From: an uncultured Armatimonadota bacterium
GTDB taxonomy: Bacteria; Armatimonadota; Fimbriimonadia; Fimbriimonadales; Fimbriimonadaceae
Direction of reading: 5' to 3'
Length of the DNA: 64,000 nucleotides
NCBI GenBank assembly: GCA_903899015.1
Contig: CAIUHP010000097.1
Coordinates: 1-64,000, forward strand
The notes under the pieces were generated by a model. The model did no database searches. It worked only from the letters and a program-made list of their open reading frames with translations, and had not been told where the DNA came from. Of this stretch, positions 36,153-45,867 are shown in pieces. Position 1 is the stretch's first letter, and each line of letters starts with the position of its first letter. The position numbers were made by a program, and so were the translations under genes.

Positions 36153-39100
36153 CTATATTTTCAGTTTGAACGTGAGGATCTCGAATGGTTTGTAGTCGAA
36201 GCTAACGATGCCATCTTGAATGGAAAGTTCGTCGATTTCGTTTTCTTCCAAATCGCAAAGCATTGCCGATTTTGGCGGGCGAGCACTTTGCAGTTCAGCC
36301 CGACCGCGGCTGTTATGACACTCATATAGCCGAACAATAATATCGTCCGAATCTTCCGCCTTCTTGACTGTTTCCACGACAATATTCCGATCGTCGCATG
36401 AAATAAGTGCTGGCAACGCTCCCGTCACGCCGTGCTCAGGCTCAAGCATGAAGGATCGAAGTGGGGCATTAAACGCATAAGCTGCTTGCACAATTCCCGC
36501 GTAGTTGTAAGGTCCGTAGTGCGGAACGATGGAATAGGAGAATCGATGGATTCCCATATCACAAATAGGATCGGGAGCTTTTGGTGATCGGAGGAGAGTC
36601 AAACGCATCACATTGCCTCGAATGTCATGACCGTATTTACAGTCGTTGATCATCGCAACGCCCTGATCGCCCTCGCAGAGATCGACCCACTTTTGGGCAC
36701 AAACCTCAAACTTTGCCATATCCCAGCTTGTATTCACGTGAGTGGGGCGCTCGACGTTTCCAAACTGAATTTCATAAGTCGCCCTGGCCGCGTTGATGTC
36801 CACAGGGAATGCAACCTTGAGCATCTTATCCTCCTCACGCCAGTCGATTTCGGTATCGAATCGAATACCGGGGGTAGGGCCAAGCGAGATTCGCTGCCGA
36901 ATCGTTGAGTTACCAAATCGCTTGACAATCTCGGCTGTAACGCGAACAGGTCCTTTCTCCACGATTTCAAAGCTCTCGCTTCGGATAAGGTCTTGCCCCG
37001 TTTCAAGGGCGAAGGCATCCACATCCCAAGCAGCCCAGAAGTTGGGTTTATCCTCGAAGATCTGGAATACATTTCCGAGCTTGCCCGGCTCCAGGAATTC
37101 TGTTTGATCTTCCAAGCTTTGGATCGATGTTAGGTTGCCGTGATTGTCAAATCGCACAATCAGGTCTTCATTTTCGATCCGACGATTACTGCTCTTGAGG
37201 CGATACTTTGTAGAAGGGGGCGCATCAGAAAGATCTCCAACCACAACGGTTCCCAGAGCGCCTTGTGGCACGGGAAGGATGAGTTTCTTTTCGCCAAACT
37301 CTTCAACAAGCTGAACCGGGAGGCTTTCCTCAGGAGTCACAAAGGAATTCGGAACTCCGTCTCCATCCCAAGGGATCACCCCTTGAGTTACCATCGATGC
37401 GTTATGGAAGAGGGCGACTGGCTGCCTCATTCCCGAGGTGTCGATCTTCGAAGCAATCTGTTTAAGACTATTCGAAACGATTCGCTCTCCAACTTCCGCG
37501 ATCTTGGCATAGTCAACTGCGCTATCTTCGTAAACTTCACGCACAGACGATCCTGGAATAATGTCGTGGAATTGATTCAAAAGAACCAGTTTCCAAGCCT
37601 CTTCAAGTTCTTCTGCCGGATAGTCCCCGGGGAATCCGGGACTGAAGCACGCGAGCATTTCTGCGTCACGCAGAAGAAACTCGCTGACTCGATTGCCCTT
37701 CTTATTCGCGGCCTGACTGGTATAGGTTCCTCGGTGAAGCTCTAGATAAAGTTCTCCAACCCATGTCATGAGGTCACGAGAGCGAGCCTTTGCATCACGG
37801 AAGAAATCAATTGCCTTCTTGCCGGACGCGATATCAGGGTAATTCGGCGCTAAACGACCTCGACGCAAGAATTCCAGGTGTCGCTCAGTTGGTCCGCCAC
37901 CGCCATCACCGAATCCGAAGAGATAGAGGGACTCATCACATCGGGCGTGGTCTTTGTAGTTCTTCACCGAGTAAATGACTTCTTTCGGTTCTGCGGAGCC
38001 GTTATAAGTATCGGCTGGCGGAAAATGTGACCAGATTCGAGTTCCATCAATTCCCTGCCACCAGAACGTGTGGTGCGGGAACTTGTTGAACTGGTTCCAA
38101 GAAATCTTCTGAGTGAGGAAGTATTTGATGTTGAACTTCGCCAAGATCTGAGGCAATGCCGCGGCGTATCCGAAGACATCGGGAAGCCACATGTCCTGGG
38201 TGTTATAGCCAAGCTTATCTCGGAAGTAACGACGACCGTATAAGAATTGCCGAATGAGTGATTCAGCACCCGTCAAATTACAATCAGCTTCGACCCACAT
38301 CGAACCAACCGGTTCCCATTGGCCTCCAATGACGGCTTCCTTCACTCGCTCAAAAAGAACCGGATATTGCTTTTCGAGCCACTCGTATTGGCTCGCCTGA
38401 CTGTGGGCAAACACATATTCTGGATACCGCTGCATCAGCCCAAGCTGAGTCGCGGTCGTGTGGGCCATCTTCTTATGCGTGATGTTCAGAGGCCATAGCC
38501 AAGCGGTATCTAGGTGGGCATGCCCAACCGGAAATAGAGTGTGTTTGAACTCCCCATTTAAACTGCCAAGCGCATCCTTCACGATCTTTCTGCACCTTGC
38601 AATCGTCTCGCGCGAACTTGGTGAGTAAGTGTTCGCCACGTCGTTGAGGGCTCTGAGGAGAGTGATGTACGATGGATCGGTTTGCTCCATCGTATTGAGA
38701 AGGTTCAACGTGAAGTCGACGTCGTAAAAGAGATCTTTCGTCTCCGTGTCGATCACAACCAACTCCGCTCGATCGACCTTTTCAGTTACAGCGGTGCGAG
38801 GAAGTTCCTTCAGGTGAACCGTGGTCTGGGCATTTCGAGTGTAACACTGAATATGGAATTCAACTGGCTCACCACCCTTTGGGAATGGCCCGCCGTTGGA
38901 CATTGCGGAGCCTTCGAGCCAACCAAAATCGCTGTGCTCAACGTCCACGCCGCACCAAGGCGAATTATCTTTCCAAACTGTTCGTTCGCCACCCAATTCT
39001 GCGACTACTGCGACGGTTTGCCCGGCGAAGTCCTCCGGCATCGTTCCGGTAAGGCGGAACCAGAAAATGGTGTAAGCAGGACCGTATTCAAAGCCTTTGG

Positions 39101-39263
39101 AGACTTCGGTCCAAGGACCCTTAATTGCTTCGACCTGGGTCTCACAGGGATTCGTATTAATCTCGATTTTGAGAGGGCATCGCGCTCCATAAAGCCTCGG
39201 CTTTAGTTCGTTGTGGAGGAACGCTTGGATGCGATTGCGGGTGAGATCAGTGTGCTTTAGCAT
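36153..39263 (-). CDS. Alpha-mannosidase, glycoside hydrolase family 38
   Basis: A 1036-residue GH38 enzyme that releases alpha-linked mannose by a retaining mechanism. The N-terminal beta domain (to about 235) precedes the catalytic barrel, with zinc ligands in GHAHLDTAWLW (His248, Asp252 region), the nucleophile Asp about 362 in LPDVFGYAAALPQ, and a third zinc His in NQFHDIIPGSS. The C-terminal beta-sandwich domains (about 680-1036) are complete. There is no signal peptide, so it is probably cytoplasmic and acts on imported oligosaccharides. The length is typical of bacterial/vacuolar-type mannosidases. First gene of a likely two-gene operon with the CHASE kinase. Confidence 0.95.
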   Translation of the reverse strand: MLKHTDLTRNRIQAFLHNELKPRLYGARCPLKIEINTNPCETQVEAIKGPWTEVSKGFEYGPAYTIFWFRLTGTMPEDFAGQTVAVVAELGGERTVWKDNSPWCGVDVEHSDFGWLEGSAMSNGGPFPKGGEPVEFHIQCYTRNAQTTVHLKELPRTAVTEKVDRAELVVIDTETKDLFYDVDFTLNLLNTMEQTDPSYITLLRALNDVANTYSPSSRETIARCRKIVKDALGSLNGEFKHTLFPVGHAHLDTAWLWPLNITHKKMAHTTATQLGLMQRYPEYVFAHSQASQYEWLEKQYPVLFERVKEAVIGGQWEPVGSMWVEADCNLTGAESLIRQFLYGRRYFRDKLGYNTQDMWLPDVFGYAAALPQILAKFNIKYFLTQKISWNQFNKFPHHTFWWQGIDGTRIWSHFPPADTYNGSAEPKEVIYSVKNYKDHARCDESLYLFGFGDGGGGPTERHLEFLRRGRLAPNYPDIASGKKAIDFFRDAKARSRDLMTWVGELYLELHRGTYTSQAANKKGNRVSEFLLRDAEMLACFSPGFPGDYPAEELEEAWKLVLLNQFHDIIPGSSVREVYEDSAVDYAKIAEVGERIVSNSLKQIASKIDTSGMRQPVALFHNASMVTQGVIPWDGDGVPNSFVTPEESLPVQLVEEFGEKKLILPVPQGALGTVVVGDLSDAPPSTKYRLKSSNRRIENEDLIVRFDNHGNLTSIQSLEDQTEFLEPGKLGNVFQIFEDKPNFWAAWDVDAFALETGQDLIRSESFEIVEKGPVRVTAEIVKRFGNSTIRQRISLGPTPGIRFDTEIDWREEDKMLKVAFPVDINAARATYEIQFGNVERPTHVNTSWDMAKFEVCAQKWVDLCEGDQGVAMINDCKYGHDIRGNVMRLTLLRSPKAPDPICDMGIHRFSYSIVPHYGPYNYAGIVQAAYAFNAPLRSFMLEPEHGVTGALPALISCDDRNIVVETVKKAEDSDDIIVRLYECHNSRGRAELQSARPPKSAMLCDLEENEIDELSIQDGIVSFDYKPFEILTFKLKI

Positions 39264-39438
39264 TAGATGATAGGCGAACCTGAGCGGGTAGTTTACCGTT
39301 GAGACTCAATTATCCAACTCAACATAAAAGGGTTGTGGAAAACTATAAGAATTCCTAATGGCGTCTTTCCATCCCAACTTCAATTGATTTTGTCCTCCGA
39401 TGAAGCTTGTCATTTAGTGACCAAGAATCCCAATCACC

Positions 39439-40299
39439 ATGCTGGAAGAAATCTCAGTCTGCCTAGCTACCCTCTATTTGAGGGGGCTCAACCGCCCAAC
39501 ACAGCCGCTTCGACGTCGTTGGACACGCATCGTTTCCTGCCTGCGCCTTGCAGATACCAGCTTTGATGATTTCCCGATTATTCTTCGCTCGTCAGGTTTT
39601 CACGAAGAGGCGCTGCTTCTTGAGTCTAAAGAACTAGTTGGTCAGGCTCGAAGTGAAATCGAACGCCAGCGCGTACTCACTTCCGTTGAAGAAGGATATC
39701 CAACGAGATGGATTGAGCGCCTTAAGGAGGGCGCTCCTCCCGCAGTATGGATCTCAGGATCGCCTCCATCATCCGCTTTCGTGGGAATCGTGGGAAGTCG
39801 TCAAATTGATGCTGAAACCCGCCAATTTGCCGAGGAAATTGGTCGTGAGTCAACACGATTGGGTTTCGGAGTGATATCCGGAGGTGCCACCGGTTCCGAT
39901 CTTGCTGGAACTAAAGGCGCACTCTTGTCTAACGGGAGTGTCTTGGAAATCCTCCCGTACGGAATAGACCATTTTGTTGGTATCGATAAATGCGGGATAT
40001 CAGTCGCGGCCCCTCGCGAGGAATTCTCGAGTGCGCTCGCGATGGAGCGAAATGGTCTGATTTATGCCGGTTCTGAAAATACCGTGATTATTCAATCGCG
40101 GTTCAAAGAAGGAGGAACTTGGCATGGAGCGTTAGAGGCAGTTCGTCGAAAGCTCTGTCCATTGATCGTTCGGCATGATCATTCTGAAGCCAGTCGAGCC
40201 CTCATCGGCTTGGGAGCGTTTCCTATCTCTCATGCTCAAGAATTAGCATCAGCGCTTAATCACACTCAAGCCCAACGCGGACTCTTTAATATCGGATAA
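39439..40299 (+). CDS. DprA/Smf-like DNA-processing protein
   Basis: A 286-residue protein with a helical N-terminal region (1-85) and a Rossmann-like DprA core. Landmarks are FVGIVGSRQIDAETRQFAEEIG, GFGVISGGATGSDLAGTKGAL and VLEILPYG. The later region has SEN-x-VIIQSRFKEGGTWHGALEA, which corresponds to the DprA/LOG-type nucleotide-binding loop. DprA loads RecA on incoming single-stranded DNA during transformation. This version is shorter than classical DprA and lacks the usual DML1/Z-DNA-like C-terminal domain, so a different role in DNA or nucleotide handling is possible. Confidence 0.75.
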   Translation: MLEEISVCLATLYLRGLNRPTQPLRRRWTRIVSCLRLADTSFDDFPIILRSSGFHEEALLLESKELVGQARSEIERQRVLTSVEEGYPTRWIERLKEGAPPAVWISGSPPSSAFVGIVGSRQIDAETRQFAEEIGRESTRLGFGVISGGATGSDLAGTKGALLSNGSVLEILPYGIDHFVGIDKCGISVAAPREEFSSALAMERNGLIYAGSENTVIIQSRFKEGGTWHGALEAVRRKLCPLIVRHDHSEASRALIGLGAFPISHAQELASALNHTQAQRGLFNIG

Positions 40300-40339
40300 C
40301 AACGCGAATTGCGAATGCTCGGTAAACTTTCACCCTAAC

Positions 40340-41545
40340 ATGAATATTCTGGTTGCGGACAAATTCGAAAAAAGCGGTCTGGATGGGTTAAAGGCATTGG
40401 GAGCAAATGTGCTTTACGAGCCCGATTTGAAGGACGACGCTCTCGCCGCAAGACTGGGCGAATCGCAAGCAAACATTTTGATCGTGCGGTCTACTAAGGT
40501 CACCGCACCCATGATCGAGCAGTCTCACCTGTCCGTAATCATTCGTGCCGGAGCTGGATACAACACGATCGACGTTGCAGCCGCCAGCTTAAAAGGAATT
40601 CTTGTCAGCAACTGCCCGGGCAAAAATTCACAAGCGGTTGCCGAGTTAGCCTTCGGACTGATTCTGGCTTGTGACCGGCATATTCCCGACAACGTAAGTG
40701 ACCTTCGTTCGGGAGTCTGGAACAAGAAGAAATACAGCGCATCGAAGGGCCTTTATGGTCGAACCTTGGGCCTTATCGGCATGGGCAAAATCTCCCAAGA
40801 AATGATTCCCCGAGCCCGTGCCTTTGGCATGAATGTCATCGCCTATTCTCGCTGGATGACACCGGATATCGCGGCCGCATTAGGTATCGGTCGAGCATCC
40901 ACTCTCGAAGATTTGGCTCGAATGTCTGATGTTGTTTCGATCCATGTTTCGTTAACCTCTGACACGAAAGGAATCATCAACTCAGCATTTGTCGATGCGA
41001 TGAAGCCGGGTGCGATTTTCGTAAACACCAGTCGCGCAGAAGTCGCGGACCAAAAAGCGCTTCTTAAAGGCGTACACGAAAAAGGGATCGTTGCGGGCTT
41101 AGATGTCTTCGAAGGTGAGCCGACCTCGGCCGAAGGCTCGTACGATGGAGAACTCAAGAGTGCTGACGGCGTTTACTGCACCCATCACATCGGCGCTAGC
41201 ACCGAGCAAGCTCAAGAGGCAATTGCGGCCGAGACTGTTCGAATTGTCAGCGAGTACAAGCTCACGGGCATGGTCCCCAACGTAGTCAACATTGGCAAGG
41301 CAGAAGTTGCGACGCACCTGCTCGTTGTTCGCCACCTTGACAAGGTTGGCGTATTAGCTCACGTTCTTGCGGTGCTGAAGGATGAAGGGGCAAGCGTTCA
41401 GGAAATGGAAAACATCATCCTAGGTGGAGCAAAGGCCGCAATTGCTCAGATCACGGTGGATAAAGCTCCTAGTTCAGAGGCCATTAAGCAGATCAAAATG
41501 AATCCTAACGTTTTTGATGCGAGCGTCTTCGAGATCAAGAAGTAA
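40340..41545 (+). CDS. D-3-phosphoglycerate dehydrogenase-like 2-hydroxyacid dehydrogenase with ACT-like C-terminus
   Basis: A 401-residue NAD-dependent dehydrogenase. The nucleotide motif reads GLIGMGKISQEM (normally GxGxxG, the last Gly replaced by Ser). Catalytic residues are visible as Arg in VNTSRAEV, Glu in DVFEGEP and His in CTHHIGAST. Residues about 330-401 (HLDKVGVLAHVLAVLKDEGASVQEMENI) form an ACT regulatory domain, which supports SerA (first step of serine synthesis from 3-phosphoglycerate). TAAACT lies 11 bases before the ATG. A terminator follows. Other 2-hydroxyacid substrates cannot be fully excluded. Confidence 0.88.
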   Translation: MNILVADKFEKSGLDGLKALGANVLYEPDLKDDALAARLGESQANILIVRSTKVTAPMIEQSHLSVIIRAGAGYNTIDVAAASLKGILVSNCPGKNSQAVAELAFGLILACDRHIPDNVSDLRSGVWNKKKYSASKGLYGRTLGLIGMGKISQEMIPRARAFGMNVIAYSRWMTPDIAAALGIGRASTLEDLARMSDVVSIHVSLTSDTKGIINSAFVDAMKPGAIFVNTSRAEVADQKALLKGVHEKGIVAGLDVFEGEPTSAEGSYDGELKSADGVYCTHHIGASTEQAQEAIAAETVRIVSEYKLTGMVPNVVNIGKAEVATHLLVVRHLDKVGVLAHVLAVLKDEGASVQEMENIILGGAKAAIAQITVDKAPSSEAIKQIKMNPNVFDASVFEIKK

Positions 41546-41562
41546 TTCAACCAGTTCCATCA

Positions 41563-41596
41563 TTCCGGCTTAGGAGATAAGTCTTCGAAGCCGGAA
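41563..41596 (+). terminator. Rho-independent terminator after the phosphoglycerate dehydrogenase gene
   Basis: A 9-bp stem (TTCCGGCTT / AAGCCGGAA) with a 16-base loop, followed by TTTGGTTTTC, 18 bases after the stop. Confidence 0.82.
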
Positions 41597-41667
41597 TTTG
41601 GTTTTCGAGCCATTTAGGGACAAAAGCTTTCGTGGTTTAACGGTGTCTGAATGGTTGCTCAACGCTT

Positions 41668-41673
41668 CATAAT
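41668..41673 (+). promoter_or_regulatory. -10 box six bases before a GTG start
   Basis: CATAAT is followed by six bases and then GTG at 41680. There is no Shine-Dalgarno, a leaderless arrangement. Confidence 0.55.
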
Positions 41674-41679
41674 GAACGA

Positions 41680-43620
41680 GTGCTCCTCTCAGTCTCGAAC
41701 GTAGCCAAGGCATTTGGTGTCGACCAAATCCTTACCGGCGTCTCCTTTAGGTTGGATGCACGGGAGAAGGTCGCGCTTGTTGGCCGAAATGGCACCGGCA
41801 AAACCACTCTTCTCAAGATTTTGACCGGACAATATGAACCGGACTCAGGGACAGTCCAAATTGCGAAGGGAGCCAAGATCGGTTATCTCAGGCAAGAAGC
41901 CCTTGTCGCTACCGATCGAACCGTGCTTGAGGAAGCCGAGGAAGCAGTTAAGCGTCAGCTAGTGCTTCAGGCACGTTTGGAAGAACTTGAAGCAAAGCTC
42001 GAGCAGGAAACACCTTCCGACGAAGACCTCGAAGAATATGCATTGCTTCACGAGCACTTTTTGGAAGCAGAAGGCTATTCAGCTGAGCGGGACTTAAAAG
42101 TTGTCTTGATGAAGATGGGCTTTACCGAGGAAGAGTTCAGCAAGCCAACTTCAAAGCTGTCCGGTGGGGAAACCACCCGCTTGGCAATTGCACGGTTGCT
42201 GTTGGAAGAACCAGATCTTCTCATTCTTGACGAGCCTACGAACCACCTCGATCTGCAGGCGACAGAGTGGCTCGAAGGTTGGCTGCGTGGCTACCACGGA
42301 GCGGTTTTACTTGTTTCTCACGACCGAGCATTTTTAGATAACACCGCAGAGCGCGTTCTTGAACTCCGCGACGGAACCGTCAAAGCCTATCCGGGGCCCT
42401 TTCCAAAATACCTTCAACTTAAAGCTGAAGAAGAAGAACGACAGGCCGAAGTTGCCCGTCGTCAAGAGCTAGAAATCGCGAAGATGGACGAATATGTTCG
42501 TCGGTTTATGAATTCGCAGCGCACCGCACAAGCTCGTGGTCGACTCAAGCTTATGAATCGGCTGATCGAGAACAAAGTCGACGCTCCCAAGAATGATCGG
42601 GGAATGAAAGCAGGATTTGGTGAAGTCAAACGAAGTGGTGATATTGCCCTTGAGACCGAAAGATTAACCGTCGGATTTATTTCGGAAACCAACGAAAAGA
42701 CTGTCCTCTTCTCAGACCTAAATTGGACCGTTCGTTTCGGTGACCGTTGGGGCATTATTGGTGAGAATGGAGCCGGTAAATCCACGCTCATTAAAGTTCT
42801 CCTCGGGCAAATTGATCCACTGTCTGGCAAAGCAAAACTCGGTTCAAACGTTACGGCAGGCTACTTTACTCAGGACGCATCTGATCTAGATCCAGACATG
42901 TCCCCGTTGGACGTCATGGTCTGGGATATGGATATGAAGCCACCGGACGCGAGGAACTTACTTGCTCGCTTCTTGATCTCAGGTGATGACGTATTTCGAC
43001 CAGTTAAGACACTGAGTGGAGGTGAAAAGAATAAGCTTTCGCTAGCGAAACTTACACAGATGAATCCAAATCTGCTTATCCTTGACGAACCTACAAACCA
43101 CCTGGACATGGCATCGCGAGAGGCACTGGCCGAAGTCCTTAAGGACTTTAAGGGCAGTCTAGTACTTGTATCTCACGACCGCTGGCTCCTCTCTCAGATC
43201 ACCGACCAGACACTCGATGTTCGTAAATCGGGTCCCGTGCTCTATCCAGGATCCTATCTCGAGTATCGGAGCCGCGGCCAGAAACCGGTTCAGAATCCGG
43301 GAAAGAAGAGTGCTCCCGCACCAGTGATTCCTAAACTACTCGGCACAGAAAAGCCCGAAGAACCTCAATACACTCCCCGAGAGCTTAGCAAGGAAATCGG
43401 GCGAGTGACGAAGCTTGTTGCCGAAATTGAAGGTGAAATCGAAGCTAACGAGACAGCCATCAAGGAATTGGAAGACAAGCTCGCTAATCTGGAACCTACT
43501 GCAGATGTTTTCTCGCTGACGCGTGGCTATCAACAACTGAAAGAAGATCTCGAAGGTCGGCTAGCGGCGTGGCATGAGCAATCGGAACGCCTAGAAAAAT
43601 TGTCAGCCATGCGCGGCTAA
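41680..43620 (+). CDS. ABC-F family ATP-binding protein (translation factor type)
   Basis: A 646-residue soluble protein with two ABC domains and no membrane part. Walker A boxes are GRNGTGKTT (about 35) and GENGAGKST (about 365). Signatures are LSGGETTRLAIARLLL and LSGGEKNKLSLAKL, and Walker B boxes are LLILDEPTNHLD in both halves. The inter-domain linker (about 245-310) is charged, and the C-terminal coiled coil (about 565-640) matches Uup-type members. ABC-F proteins act at the ribosomal E site to rescue or tune translation. GTG start. Convergent with terC, leaving 9 bases. Confidence 0.95.
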   Translation: MLLSVSNVAKAFGVDQILTGVSFRLDAREKVALVGRNGTGKTTLLKILTGQYEPDSGTVQIAKGAKIGYLRQEALVATDRTVLEEAEEAVKRQLVLQARLEELEAKLEQETPSDEDLEEYALLHEHFLEAEGYSAERDLKVVLMKMGFTEEEFSKPTSKLSGGETTRLAIARLLLEEPDLLILDEPTNHLDLQATEWLEGWLRGYHGAVLLVSHDRAFLDNTAERVLELRDGTVKAYPGPFPKYLQLKAEEEERQAEVARRQELEIAKMDEYVRRFMNSQRTAQARGRLKLMNRLIENKVDAPKNDRGMKAGFGEVKRSGDIALETERLTVGFISETNEKTVLFSDLNWTVRFGDRWGIIGENGAGKSTLIKVLLGQIDPLSGKAKLGSNVTAGYFTQDASDLDPDMSPLDVMVWDMDMKPPDARNLLARFLISGDDVFRPVKTLSGGEKNKLSLAKLTQMNPNLLILDEPTNHLDMASREALAEVLKDFKGSLVLVSHDRWLLSQITDQTLDVRKSGPVLYPGSYLEYRSRGQKPVQNPGKKSAPAPVIPKLLGTEKPEEPQYTPRELSKEIGRVTKLVAEIEGEIEANETAIKELEDKLANLEPTADVFSLTRGYQQLKEDLEGRLAAWHEQSERLEKLSAMRG

Positions 43621-43629
43621 CGATTTGAC

Positions 43630-44502
43630 TTAGTGCTTAGATTTGCCCTTTCGTTTCATCGGTGTCTTCGCTTTTGGCTTTATGGTTAGGCCCGCTATTG
43701 GGTCTTCCATGAGGACTGGGTCCACAGGATTCAGACCATGGCCCGCCTTTTGCAGCTTTGCCTTCGATTCTCGCTCAAGTCGCATCTTTCGCTTGCGAAA
43801 AAATCGAAGGTTGAGCATCTCTACCGCGATTGACCAGGCCATCGCGAAATAGGTGTATCCACGCGGAATTTCAAAGCCCAAGCCCTCCGCAACCAGGTTC
43901 ACGCCAATAAGCACGAGGAACGATAACGCCAACATTTTGACGGTCGGGTGCTTGTCGATGAACTTGGCTAACGTCGTGATCCCGACCATCATGAAACCAG
44001 CCGCCAAGACAACGGCAAAGATTTGGATCGCCATGACCTTGCTCATGCCGAGCGCGGTGATGACGGAGTCGAGGGAAAACACGATGTCCAGAATGAAGAT
44101 CTGGGCGAGTACCGCTTTCAGGGAGGGAGCAGCTCGAAGATTGTGACGATGTTCGTCGCCCTCCATCTTGCTGTGGATCTCAGTGGTTGCCTTGGAGATC
44201 AGGAAGAGACCTCCAGCAATGAGAACGATATCCTTTCCTGAAATGGGAGTGTTAAAGACCTTGAACAATGGATGTTCAAGCAGGCTAGACACCCATAGCA
44301 ATGTACACAGCAGGATAAGCCTTGAGATCATGGCGGCAATCAAGCCAAGCTTGCGCGCGTGATCTTGCTCCTCCTTTTTGAGCTGCCCAGACAGGATGGT
44401 CAGAAGGACAATATTGTCGACTCCTAGCACAATCTGCAAAAACGTGAGAGTTATCAACTCGACCCAGGCTTTAGGGTCGGCCAACCAAGAAAGAATGCTC
44501 AT
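43630..44502 (-). CDS. TerC-family integral membrane protein
   Basis: A 290-residue membrane protein with about seven segments. The family block FLQIVLGVDNIVLLTIL (about 21-37, with the conserved Asp) and FILDIVFSLDSVITALGM (about 135-152) provide the two acidic metal-contacting helices. TerC/Alx/YkoY proteins export Mn or accompany secreted metalloprotein loading. The Lys/Arg-rich tail (about 230-290, ending KRKGKSKH) is longer than usual. No yybP-ykoY-like manganese riboswitch could be recognised in the 258-base region upstream. Confidence 0.92.
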   Translation of the reverse strand: MSILSWLADPKAWVELITLTFLQIVLGVDNIVLLTILSGQLKKEEQDHARKLGLIAAMISRLILLCTLLWVSSLLEHPLFKVFNTPISGKDIVLIAGGLFLISKATTEIHSKMEGDEHRHNLRAAPSLKAVLAQIFILDIVFSLDSVITALGMSKVMAIQIFAVVLAAGFMMVGITTLAKFIDKHPTVKMLALSFLVLIGVNLVAEGLGFEIPRGYTYFAMAWSIAVEMLNLRFFRKRKMRLERESKAKLQKAGHGLNPVDPVLMEDPIAGLTIKPKAKTPMKRKGKSKH

Positions 44503-44544
44503 CTAGCTCAATAAGAATAGCGGATTCTCAACCTGTTAAGATCA

Positions 44545-44754
44545 CTAGTCGGAGAGGAACTTTCGTCGATAGAATGCAAATTGCCCCTCAACTTTATCTC
44601 TAGCGTTCCACGAACCAGTGTCTTCTGCCAACTTCCACAAAAACAGTTCGTTTACATTTGGGAACCGATTCTGCACAGTAACTTGCAAGAAGCGCAGATG
44701 GTGGTTAACGCTCGTGCATAGCTCCAGCCCCGGGAGCCGCTCTGAAAGTACAAT
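44545..44754 (-). other. Open antisense frame in the hisC upstream region
   Basis: The reverse frame from 44754 to a TAG at 44545 is open for about 70 codons and reads with ordinary protein composition (ELFLWKLAEDTGSWNARDKV near the middle). It contains no ATG, GTG or TTG at a sensible start. It could be a gene remnant, an ATT-started small protein or chance. Otherwise nothing is seen in the 258-base gap except the hisC promoter. Confidence 0.25.
44749..44754 (+). promoter_or_regulatory. -10 box six bases before hisC
   Basis: TACAAT plus six bases leads straight to the ATG at 44761. There is no Shine-Dalgarno, so a leaderless transcript is likely. Confidence 0.6.
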
Positions 44755-44760
44755 GAGCCT

Positions 44761-45867
44761 ATGATCCCCATTCGCTCGAGCATATTGAGCATGCAGCCTT
44801 ACTTACCGGGAAAGCCAATCGACGAAGTTAAACGAGAACTTGGATTAGACCGAGTGGTTAAGCTTGCAAGCAACGAGAATCCATTTGGACCTTCTCCTAA
44901 AGCGATCGAAGCCGTAAAAGAAGCGGCCGAGAAGATGCATATCTACCCAGACGGAGCGGCTCACGACCTTAAACAAGCTGTATCCAAGCACATTGGCCTG
45001 CCAGTTTCCAATTTGATCATGGGCAATGGTAGCGATGAACTCATTCATCTCATTGGCCTAGTCTTTCTTGGTTCAGATCAAGATGAGATGATTGTCGGTG
45101 ACCCAAGTTTTTCGCGATACGACGCGGCAACTCAGATTGGGCCCTCCAAACTCACGAAAGTTCCGCTGGATGCCGACTACCGACACGACTTAGTCGCAAT
45201 GAGCAAGGCGGTTACGGCCAATACAAAGCTGATCTTTATCGCCAATCCTAACAACCCGACCGGGACAATCGTTAGGAAAGCCGAGTTCGACCGCTTCCTC
45301 GACAGTGTCCCGAGCCACATCGCGATCGTGCTGGACGAAGCATATTTTGAGTTCTCAGAAGGTGCTGAAGACTTCCCTAGCGCCCGAGACTATGTGGCCG
45401 CCGGAAAGAACGTTATCGGTTTGAGAACCTTCAGCAAAGCATATGGTCTTGCTGGAATTCGAATTGGTTATGGCTTCGGGCCAGCTGAAGTCATTGATGC
45501 AATTAACCGGGTTAGAGAGCCATTCAATGCCAATAGCCTGGCTCAAGTCGCCGCCATTGCGGCGCTCGACGATGCAGAACACGTTCAAAAGACGGTTCAG
45601 AACAATAAAGAGGGTCTCGAGTTCTTAGCTTCGGTCTTTACTTCGGTTGGAGCGAAACCACTCGAAAGCTATGCCAATTTTATGTACGCCGATCTTGGCA
45701 GACCAGCCCAACCTGTATTTCAGGCTCTTCTCGAGCAAGGGGTGATTACGAGATCAGGTCATGCACTCGGAAATCCAGCTTGCTTACGTGTGAGTGTGGG
45801 CACGAAAGAGGAAATGGAGATCTTCGCAGAGCAACTCAAGAATGTATTGAAGATGGAGACCGCGTAA
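44761..45867 (+). CDS. hisC: Histidinol-phosphate aminotransferase (HisC-like)
   Basis: A 368-residue PLP enzyme of the aminotransferase class I/II HisC group. KLASNENPFGPSPKA (about 38-52), MGNGSDELIHLI (phosphate site), FIANPNNPTGTI, VLDEAYFEF, and the PLP-binding Lys at about 226 in TFSKAYGLAGIRIGY, then the C-terminal Arg region (NPACLRVSVGTKEEM). It transfers the amino group in histidine synthesis. HisC enzymes often also serve phenylalanine and tyrosine synthesis, which would fit its translational coupling to a DAHP synthase (TAATG overlap). Confidence 0.93.
   Translation: MIPIRSSILSMQPYLPGKPIDEVKRELGLDRVVKLASNENPFGPSPKAIEAVKEAAEKMHIYPDGAAHDLKQAVSKHIGLPVSNLIMGNGSDELIHLIGLVFLGSDQDEMIVGDPSFSRYDAATQIGPSKLTKVPLDADYRHDLVAMSKAVTANTKLIFIANPNNPTGTIVRKAEFDRFLDSVPSHIAIVLDEAYFEFSEGAEDFPSARDYVAAGKNVIGLRTFSKAYGLAGIRIGYGFGPAEVIDAINRVREPFNANSLAQVAAIAALDDAEHVQKTVQNNKEGLEFLASVFTSVGAKPLESYANFMYADLGRPAQPVFQALLEQGVITRSGHALGNPACLRVSVGTKEEMEIFAEQLKNVLKMETA

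Noticed and set aside
37140-37745. 201-codon frame inside the mannosidase
   Set aside because: Antisense shadow of a complete GH38 gene.
44503-44760. Manganese (yybP-ykoY) riboswitch expected upstream of terC
   Set aside because: No matching conserved loops could be found on either strand.
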